The position numbers and the translations under genes were made by a program. A stretch of DNA of 64,000 bases from Lachnotalea glycerini (lineage in GTDB: Bacteria > Bacillota > Clostridia > Lachnospirales > Lachnospiraceae): assembly GCF_003201285.1 (NCBI RefSeq), contig NZ_QICS01000005.1, forward strand, positions 186,001 through 250,000, read 5' to 3'. Positions 55,032 through 64,000 of the stretch are shown piece by piece (position 1 is the stretch's first letter; each line of letters begins with the position of its first letter). The notes under the pieces were generated by a model. It worked only from the letters and a program-made list of their open reading frames with translations, was not told the origin of the DNA and did not search any database.

Positions 55032-56123
55032 CTATCCGTTTAGCACCTTTTGTCTAATTAACTCAAAATTTCTCTTTAGTCTTTGATTAAGAGGTGACAT
55101 TTGGGCTGCTATCTCAGCGTACTGCAATGACTTTTCATATAATCCAAGTTCATAACAACTTACCGCACCCAAGTCATATATTGTTTCATTCCAAGAGGAT
55201 GCCTCATTAATATATGTCGTTGGTTTCTCCTTTATTTTTAATGTTTCCTCAACCATATAATATACTCTCAACCAATCTCTTTCTATATATGCAAGCTGAG
55301 CCATCTCAACATAGGGTTCTCTCAAATATGGGGCTTCTGCTATAGCTCTATATAACCAGCTAGTTGATTCCTTATAACTATTTTTTGCCTTATATGCCCT
55401 TGCAATATATCGCATGGAAGCAGCGCGTTCATCTCTCCAGGATGCCTTTGGCATTTGTAAATGTCTTTTTAAAGTTTCAATACATTTATCCCACATTTCG
55501 TAAAACATATATTCTCTTCCCAGATAATGTACATTTCTGTCATCCTCCGGATCTTCTATCACAGACATCTCTAAAAGCTCAAGGTATTGTCCCCTAGATT
55601 TTGCTGGATCTGGATAATGATTCAATTGAATTTTTCCTTCTATAGCATAAATATCAGGCTTTGTTCCATAATAATGTAAAACCTCATGTACCGGATGTAT
55701 CCATCTAAAGTCTTTTCTTTGATGAATTTTTTCATACCAAAATGTAACTCCTGGCGTGTTGTCTGAATTAAAGCTCCAAGTATACATATATTTAAGACGT
55801 GTTGTCTGTGCTGTCCACACGTTTTCAATAAGCATTCTCCAACCTGGCTCTAATACCTCATCTAAATCAGTGCATACACAAATATCTATATCCTTTGAAA
55901 CAAAGCTCAGAGAAATATTTCTTGCCACGTCAAACCGCCAAGGCTTTAAATTTATTTCATTTACGATTGCCCCCCGGTTTCTAAGCTTTTGAACCGTATC
56001 ATCCGACGAACCTGTATCTGTTACATAAATCTCGTCTGCCTCACACATAGAATCCATCCAGCGGTCTACAAAGTGTGCTTCATTTTTACAAATGGCATAT
56101 ACCGCAACTTTATATTTATTCAT
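55032..56123 (-). CDS. Family 2 glycosyltransferase with TPR-like C-terminus
   Basis: 363 residues. GT-A fold: YAICKNEAHFVDRWMDSM, DTGSSDDTVQKLR and the DxD-like CTDLDEVLEPGW. The C-terminal half (about 170-355) has helical repeats of TPR type. The form is like enzymes that glycosylate surface or spore proteins, for example C. difficile SgtA. It overlaps the second glycosyltransferase by four bases and lies near the collagen-like protein. Confidence 0.87.
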   Translation of the reverse strand: MNKYKVAVYAICKNEAHFVDRWMDSMCEADEIYVTDTGSSDDTVQKLRNRGAIVNEINLKPWRFDVARNISLSFVSKDIDICVCTDLDEVLEPGWRMLIENVWTAQTTRLKYMYTWSFNSDNTPGVTFWYEKIHQRKDFRWIHPVHEVLHYYGTKPDIYAIEGKIQLNHYPDPAKSRGQYLELLEMSVIEDPEDDRNVHYLGREYMFYEMWDKCIETLKRHLQMPKASWRDERAASMRYIARAYKAKNSYKESTSWLYRAIAEAPYLREPYVEMAQLAYIERDWLRVYYMVEETLKIKEKPTTYINEASSWNETIYDLGAVSCYELGLYEKSLQYAEIAAQMSPLNQRLKRNFELIRQKVLNG

Positions 56124-57118
56124 AACTCTAACCCTTCTTTTTTAGCAAGACTGTAAATATTTTCTTTAAATCTATCAAAAGTGTCCTCCCATGCAAATGG
56201 ATTATAATGATAATCTATAATTTTTTCGTTTTTGTTAGCTGCCTCAAGAATAGTAGTATATGCCTCCATATTTCTTCCGATCTCACTTAAAAACTTTGCC
56301 TTTTCCACATACAATTCTCTTCTTTTTGGCATATAAAATATTGCTGTATTTAGATAAAACAATGCCGTTTCCATTTTGTTTTGAAATTTATCAATATTAT
56401 ATTTTTGCTTGTATAAAAAAGCTTTATCACAATTTTTTATTTCTAATGCGGTGTCAATGGCTTTGGAAGCTGCTTCATATCTGCCTGCTTTTAAATATCC
56501 ATCAGCTAAAAAGCTCCATGACATCCATATATCTTTTCTTTCCATTACCGACTGCTCCAATAAGGATATGTCGCTTGGTTTTACTATTTTTTCTATTGGA
56601 GTGTAATAAATACAGAAATCTTGCAAAGTTTTTGTATTTTCGGTACTTTTATATTCAAGCATTTCATGTATTGGAAGTTTCCACGTATATCCATCTCTTA
56701 TATGAATTCTTTTGTATAATTGCTCTGATATGCTTCCATCTGGCCAAAATGTCTTATATTTGTGATAATAACTCGTTATACCTTCTTCCCATTGTCTGAT
56801 GAGATGTTCTCTCCAATGTTCCATCAAATATTCATCTATATTAAGTGAAATACAGATATCAATTTCAGGGCTTACCAAAGATAGTGCCGCATTTCTTGCA
56901 TCATCAAATCTCCACGGTGAAATACAAATTGGAATCATCTTTATTTTGACATTAGGATTATTTTTTATAAAATTTTGTATCATATCATTGGTATCATCCG
57001 TTGTTCCTGTATCACATAAAACGATTTCATCCGCTGTTTGAACAGATTCTAGAAATCGTTTCATAAAACCTTGTTCATTTTTATAAATACCATACACTCC
57101 AATTAGTGGATTTTTCAC
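56120..57118 (-). CDS. Family 2 glycosyltransferase with TPR-like C-terminus
   Basis: 332 residues, paralogue of the next gene: YGIYKNEQGFMKRFLESV, DTGTTDDTNDMI, SPWRFDDARNAALSLVS and SLNIDEYLMEHW. Helical repeats fill the C-terminal half. It is the first gene of the pair, 225 bases after the end of the collagen-like gene. The two enzymes may add successive sugars to that protein. Confidence 0.86.
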   Translation of the reverse strand: MKNPLIGVYGIYKNEQGFMKRFLESVQTADEIVLCDTGTTDDTNDMIQNFIKNNPNVKIKMIPICISPWRFDDARNAALSLVSPEIDICISLNIDEYLMEHWREHLIRQWEEGITSYYHKYKTFWPDGSISEQLYKRIHIRDGYTWKLPIHEMLEYKSTENTKTLQDFCIYYTPIEKIVKPSDISLLEQSVMERKDIWMSWSFLADGYLKAGRYEAASKAIDTALEIKNCDKAFLYKQKYNIDKFQNKMETALFYLNTAIFYMPKRRELYVEKAKFLSEIGRNMEAYTTILEAANKNEKIIDYHYNPFAWEDTFDRFKENIYSLAKKEGLEL

Positions 57119-57228
57119 TTTTATTCCCCTTTACTATCATTATACAAAGCATCGCAGCTTTCCTACAATTCAAAGTATGTAGATTAGACCTACAAGCATT
57201 TTCATCTCATAGATCTAATTATTTTAAC

Positions 57229-57326
57229 GTAACTATTCAGTACCGTTATACCATACATATCAAATTAAATAGCAAGCTTATTGGCGCTGAAAAGTACTTC
57301 ACATATTCTGGGTACTGAATAGTTAC
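57229..57326. repeat. 98-bp element with perfect 16-bp inverted ends
   Basis: GTAACTATTCAGTACC (57229-57244) and GGTACTGAATAGTTAC (57311-57326) are perfect inverted repeats around 66 bases without a gene. The right end is followed by five T. It looks like a MITE-type element or a very long-looped hairpin. It sits between the collagen-like gene and the glycosyltransferases. Confidence 0.75.
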
Positions 57327-57343
57327 TTTTTAACTACATTTTA

Positions 57344-60397
<3,054 letters not shown>

Positions 60398-60427
60398 GTG
60401 TCCTCCTTCCTATCACATTACACTTAT

Positions 60428-60456
60428 ATTATAAAATTTCGGCGTAATGTAAACAA
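60428..60456 (-). promoter_or_regulatory. Promoter of the serine recombinase gene
   Basis: On the minus strand TTGTTT (60451-60456), 17-base spacer and a perfect TATAAT (60428-60433), about 30 bases before the ATG. Confidence 0.7.
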
Positions 60457-60482
60457 TGTCGTCACGGCCTGTAAACTGGCTT

Positions 60483-60746
60483 TTACAGACCGCTTTTCTT
60501 TCGTTTGAGGAAGTCAGCAAACACATCTTGTAATGGGGGCGCGTTTTCTGAAAACTCCAGTTTTACACCCATATCACCCACACGAAAACAATAGGGATTT
60601 TTAACCGCTTCTATAACTCTGGCCGCACGTTGTTCCTGCGGCACAGTCGTATCAAAGGTAAAGCTACTAACATCAACTAAATCCGCTTTGTTTACAGATT
60701 CTATGTCCACGCTTGCCAACTCTGATATTGGAATACGTTTCTTCAA
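60483..60746 (-). CDS. Small protein typical of conjugative elements (DUF6870-like)
   Basis: 87 residues. The start KKRIPISELASVDIESV and the part VKNPYCFRVGDMGVKLEF resemble short proteins (DUF6870-like) found next to recombinases in gut Firmicute elements. No known function. The start is TTG, with GGAGGGGG nine bases before; an in-frame TGA sits directly upstream. It precedes the recombinase by 85 bases. Confidence 0.6.
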   Translation of the reverse strand: MKKRIPISELASVDIESVNKADLVDVSSFTFDTTVPQEQRAARVIEAVKNPYCFRVGDMGVKLEFSENAPPLQDVFADFLKRKKSGL

Positions 60747-60808
60747 TCACAATCGCCCCCTCCTTTCCATGTATATGAAGTGCTCGGATTGTCCTATGAG
60801 AAAACACA

Positions 60809-60845
60809 AACAGCCATCACTTTATCAGCAAAAGTGATGGCTGTT
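60809..60845 (-). terminator. Terminator of the tetR-rph unit
   Basis: AACAGCCATCACTTT and AAAGTGATGGCTGTT form a 15-bp perfect stem. On the minus strand TGTGTTTTCTC follows. Confidence 0.8.
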
Positions 60846-60853
60846 AATCTTTT

Positions 60854-63433
60854 CTACACTTTGGACCAAGTCGTCACCGTCCCTGCTGACCCATCCACCG
60901 TTATCATTTGTCCGTTCTTGATAGTTCGTGTGGCGGTGTGTGTGGCCATGACGGCGGGGATGCCATATTCGCGGGCGACAATGCTTGAATGGCTAAGAGG
61001 GCCGCCAATGTCCGTTACAATCGCGCTTGCCAAGGCAAACAACGGCGTCCATGCAGGAGTTGTGGTAACGGCAACCAATACACTTCCCGGCTGAAAACTT
61101 TCAAAATCTGCCGGGCTGTTCAATACACAGGCGGAAGCCGTCACAATACCGATACTGGTTCCAATCCCTGTTAACACAATTTTTCCATCTTTGGACTTCT
61201 GTGTTGCGTGTGATATGGTTTTTTTGTTTTCCTCTGGCAACTTGAAGGGCGGAACATAACCCTGGTATTTTTTTAGTTCCACTTTTCGAGCAGGTATTGC
61301 TCCTCTCATATCAGATAAAGGTATATTTTTGTCCAACTGCGCTATGAGTTCTACCAATTCCGATTCTGTGAGCCAGTAAATATCATCCAGATGTGAAATA
61401 GCTCCGCCGCTTTGGAAGCGTTTTGAAATTTCCTGAAACATACGGCGAATTATCGGATGTCCCATTCCCATCATATAAATAGCGTTTTCACGCATGGGGG
61501 CTGTTTCCTGCGCCCAATGGAGTAACTTCAGAAACAGTTTTTTACGCGTTCCACCTATCTGTTGTAAAATCACTTCTTCTGCCTTTTTTCTTCGCTTTTC
61601 AAATGTAGCTTGGCGTAAAAAAGGACTTTCCCCTTTTTCTTCTACGAATGATTTTATGGATTCAAGAGTTGGTGTAAGCGTTTCCTGCGGCGTGGAATAC
61701 GCAAAATCAAATTCATAAGCGGTACGGCCAAACTCTTTGAAATACTGATTGATTCGGTTTTTCCATTCTATCCATACTTCCTGCGAAACTCCATCTGGCA
61801 CAACTGAAGACTTGAAATCTTTTACTATCTTTGTTGCCTGATTGTTTTGCAGATAAAGGGTGAGGTTGTTATTTAGCTTTACCCATTCTGAGAGGCTCCA
61901 CAGGTTCTTCTCCGATTGCATAGCAATCGTATCAAACCCAAGCAGGAAAACAGAAGTATCTTTTATACCGGCTCGGTGGGCTGCTCCCTGAAATAATTTT
62001 GTTAATAATGTTTCGCTGATAGAGGCGGCGGGTAATGTAAGCTGAATTCTTGTAAAATAAATACACGCGGCATAAAATACGGTCTGAATCCCCTCCATTA
62101 TTTGATGGGCGTTCAGCGTATGCAAAGGCTTTTCTTCCCATTGTTTTATCACATCCTCAAATTCTTTTCGCGCCGCCTCCCAGCGTGCGACGCTGTTGGT
62201 GAGCGCCCGGCGCAAAGATCGAGGCGAAAGGGATTTGACGGCAATCAAAATTGGCTTTGATTTAGCAGAAAGATAGACATATCCATTAATAATTGTGTAT
62301 GCCCCATTTTCCGGTAGTAGCTTTTTCGCGCATTTATCAAACATATCTACCCATAAAAGCGCCGACGCACGGTTGATGATTTCAAGCCCAAGCGTGGCGA
62401 ACAAGGGCGTAACAGGATTTGGCAAGTGTTCTGCCAGACTGCCCTTTGTGTATATCACATCCTTTTCCGGCAACGCCCATTCCGGCGTCAGGACAGTTAT
62501 GGGACGAGCCTGAACAATATACAGTTTATCTTTTTCAAGCGCCCACTCTATATCCATAGGTATTTGATAATACTTCTCAATTTTCTTTCCTATCTGTGTC
62601 AGGCGCATAATTTGATCGCGGGTAAGAGCATGTTTTTTTCTCAACCGTTCAAGAACTGGGATTTCTTTTGTTCCATCTAAGGTGCGAACCGTCATGATCT
62701 CTTTGCTTGCCACTTCATACGATACAATTCGTTCGGCATTCTTATCCACAACGATTGTATCAGGGGTGACTAAGCTAGATACCACCGCTTCACCAAGCCC
62801 CCATGCGGCGTTAATAATTATTTCGCTACGTCTGCCATTGATAGGGTTTAGCGTAAACATAACGCCGGAAGCATCGGAAAAGGCAAGCTTTTGTACGACA
62901 ACGGCAAGCGCGACAAGCTCCTGCTTTATATCATTCTTTACACGGTAAGCAATCGCGCGAGCCGTCCACAGGGATGCCCAGCACCGCTTTACGGCGGCAA
63001 GAACTTCATTCTCCCCTTGTATGTTAAGATACGTTTCCTGCTGTCCCGCAAAAGAAGCGTCGGGCAAATCTTCGGCGGTTGCAGAGGAGCGAACAGCCAC
63101 CGCGATGTTTCCTAATCTGGCATAAGCGGTTTTGATTGCGGCCGACACTTCCTGCGGCATTTCTCCATCATGGAAAAGCTTCCCAATCTGCGTAGATACA
63201 TCTTCAAGCTGGCTGGTATTGTTGGAATCAATACCGTCCAACAGCTTATTAATGTGAGGCTGAATATGGTTCGTCTCAACAAAAATCTGGTATGAAACAG
63301 TCGTAACATGAAAGCCATCCGGCACAGGGATGCCCGCTGTCAAGAGTTTTGATAAAGACATACCTTTTCCGCCAACTATTTCAAGAGTTGCCTGTTTATG
63401 TGCCAAAGGTAAGATATAATAAATCATAATCAT
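60854..63433 (-). CDS. rph: Rifampin-phosphotransferase-like enzyme (PEP synthase superfamily)
   Basis: 859 residues, the size of Listeria Rph (about 867). N-terminal ATP-grasp domain with VAVRSSATAEDLPDASFAGQ and VQARPITVLTPEW at its end (about 310-320), a middle domain with weak similarity, and the C-terminal swivelling His domain (GGPLSHSSIVAREYG, His near 812). Rph transfers a phosphate from ATP to rifampin. Whether this protein uses rifampin or another substrate cannot be told. The start at 63433 overlaps the TetR stop (ATGA); an ATG at 63427 is equally good. Confidence 0.8.
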   Translation of the reverse strand: MIMIYYILPLAHKQATLEIVGGKGMSLSKLLTAGIPVPDGFHVTTVSYQIFVETNHIQPHINKLLDGIDSNNTSQLEDVSTQIGKLFHDGEMPQEVSAAIKTAYARLGNIAVAVRSSATAEDLPDASFAGQQETYLNIQGENEVLAAVKRCWASLWTARAIAYRVKNDIKQELVALAVVVQKLAFSDASGVMFTLNPINGRRSEIIINAAWGLGEAVVSSLVTPDTIVVDKNAERIVSYEVASKEIMTVRTLDGTKEIPVLERLRKKHALTRDQIMRLTQIGKKIEKYYQIPMDIEWALEKDKLYIVQARPITVLTPEWALPEKDVIYTKGSLAEHLPNPVTPLFATLGLEIINRASALLWVDMFDKCAKKLLPENGAYTIINGYVYLSAKSKPILIAVKSLSPRSLRRALTNSVARWEAARKEFEDVIKQWEEKPLHTLNAHQIMEGIQTVFYAACIYFTRIQLTLPAASISETLLTKLFQGAAHRAGIKDTSVFLLGFDTIAMQSEKNLWSLSEWVKLNNNLTLYLQNNQATKIVKDFKSSVVPDGVSQEVWIEWKNRINQYFKEFGRTAYEFDFAYSTPQETLTPTLESIKSFVEEKGESPFLRQATFEKRRKKAEEVILQQIGGTRKKLFLKLLHWAQETAPMRENAIYMMGMGHPIIRRMFQEISKRFQSGGAISHLDDIYWLTESELVELIAQLDKNIPLSDMRGAIPARKVELKKYQGYVPPFKLPEENKKTISHATQKSKDGKIVLTGIGTSIGIVTASACVLNSPADFESFQPGSVLVAVTTTPAWTPLFALASAIVTDIGGPLSHSSIVAREYGIPAVMATHTATRTIKNGQMITVDGSAGTVTTWSKV

Positions 63434-64000
63434 TCACCTCCATCATTCATAATTCCGTGTAGAAATATATTCAACGTTTCTTCTAACATTTCTTCCGGAC
63501 TAGCTGAAGGTCTGGACGTGTAGACGATTGCTATAACGGAATTAATTAACAAACGTGCCATAAGATCAGCATCCGTTTTGCGAAAGATGCCTGCTTTCAC
63601 TCCATTTTCAATCACGGATTTTATAATATCTTGGTATGCGTAACGCGCTGCTTTCAGCCGCTTTCGGTATTCTTCTTCTAAGTAGTCAGATTCTGTATTT
63701 AACCACATCAGCACAGTTCTATACTGCTTTGGTACTCCAAGATGATTCAGCATGATTTTTCTAAGGCACTGTTCTGGCGAGAATTCATCAGCAATAATCC
63801 TATGAACCTTTTGAATGGTTTCTTCTATTTCTTTCTCAACTGCGTATACAACAATCTCGTCTTTCGTTTTGAAAAAATCATACAGACTGGACTTTCCCAT
63901 GTTTGCTAAAACTGCAATTTCCCGCATTGATGTTTTTTGGAATCCATTTTCAGCTATGAGGCGCAAAGCAACACCGACTATTTCTTCCCGGCGCGCTGCT
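63430..64000 (-). CDS. TetR-family regulator (partial at the window edge)
   Basis: At least 189 residues are visible. The helix-turn-helix is complete: EEIVGVALRLIAENGFQKTSMREIAVLANMGKSSLYDFFKTKDEIV. The frame continues to the window end, so a few N-terminal residues are missing. The C-terminal ligand domain follows. Its stop overlaps the start of the rph-like gene by four bases, so it probably controls that enzyme and itself. Confidence 0.88.
   Translation of the reverse strand, partial: AARREEIVGVALRLIAENGFQKTSMREIAVLANMGKSSLYDFFKTKDEIVVYAVEKEIEETIQKVHRIIADEFSPEQCLRKIMLNHLGVPKQYRTVLMWLNTESDYLEEEYRKRLKAARYAYQDIIKSVIENGVKAGIFRKTDADLMARLLINSVIAIVYTSRPSASPEEMLEETLNIFLHGIMNDGGE

Noticed and set aside
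60483-60494. AGCGGTCTGT shared (inverted) between the end of the small gene and the recombinase/collagen junction
   Set aside because: Ten bases within coding ends and not at the outer end of an element. It could be part of a recombinase site, but chance is as likely.

Overview
The window looks like a spore-forming anaerobic Firmicute of the Lachnospiraceae (Lachnoclostridium/Anaerocolumna/C. phytofermentans-like). The basis is the AT-rich DNA, strong GGAGG ribosome sites, a T-box leader, a CIRCE element, a spore-type LysM-GH18 hydrolase, a BclA-type collagen-like protein and a pectin-degradation gene set. This assignment rests on gene content only; no marker RNA gene lies in the window.

Region 1 (1-11.7 kb) is a pectin/galacturonate island: KDPG aldolase (partial, with a VOC-like tail), KDG kinase, a secreted multidomain PL9 pectate lyase, UxaA and UxaB (minus strand), and divergently a LacI-type regulator with UxaC. 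Together these take polygalacturonate to pyruvate and glyceraldehyde-3-phosphate. Two copies of TGTAAGTAYTTACA lie between the divergent genes, and two cre-like sites flank the pectate lyase start. Region 2 (12-17 kb) holds an acyltransferase and an operon of alpha/beta hydrolase, membrane-anchored MurF-like ligase and D-Ala-D-Ala ligase. Region 3 (17-25.5 kb) holds a diguanylate cyclase, the GH18 hydrolase, ilvBN under a T-box, an invertase, an AlkD-type protein and a small DUF6483-like protein. A dispersed intergenic repeat occurs four times here. Region 4 (25.7-28.9 kb) holds a CPBP protease, an M23 peptidase and a MecA-like adaptor with a CIRCE operator.

Region 5 (28.9-35.1 kb) is a four-gene operon coding for a Cys/His-rich protein (DUF6062-like) plus JetA, JetB and JetC homologues of the Wadjet/MksBEF SMC family. 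No JetD nuclease is present on either side. Region 6 (35.2-42.6 kb) has a polar amino-acid ABC importer, a hybrid histidine kinase and a LytTR regulator/LiaF-like membrane protein pair. Region 7 (42.8-49.3 kb) is an ascorbate-utilisation (ula) cluster with a DeoR regulator and a beta-propeller-like protein. Region 8 (49.7-57.1 kb) has a chemoreceptor, a YyaL-type thioredoxin-fold protein, an orphan class I isoprenoid-synthase-like protein and two glycosyltransferases.

Region 9 (57.3-64 kb) starts with a collagen-like exosporium gene of about 101 Gly-X-Thr triplets that has lost its 5' end. Its open frame runs straight into the stop codon of a large serine recombinase, which begins a higher-GC mobile element. 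That element also carries a small protein, a rifampin-phosphotransferase-like enzyme and a TetR regulator, and it runs off the window. The recombinase at the edge of an element that interrupts a sporulation-type gene, and the JetD-less Jet operon, are the two most interesting observations.
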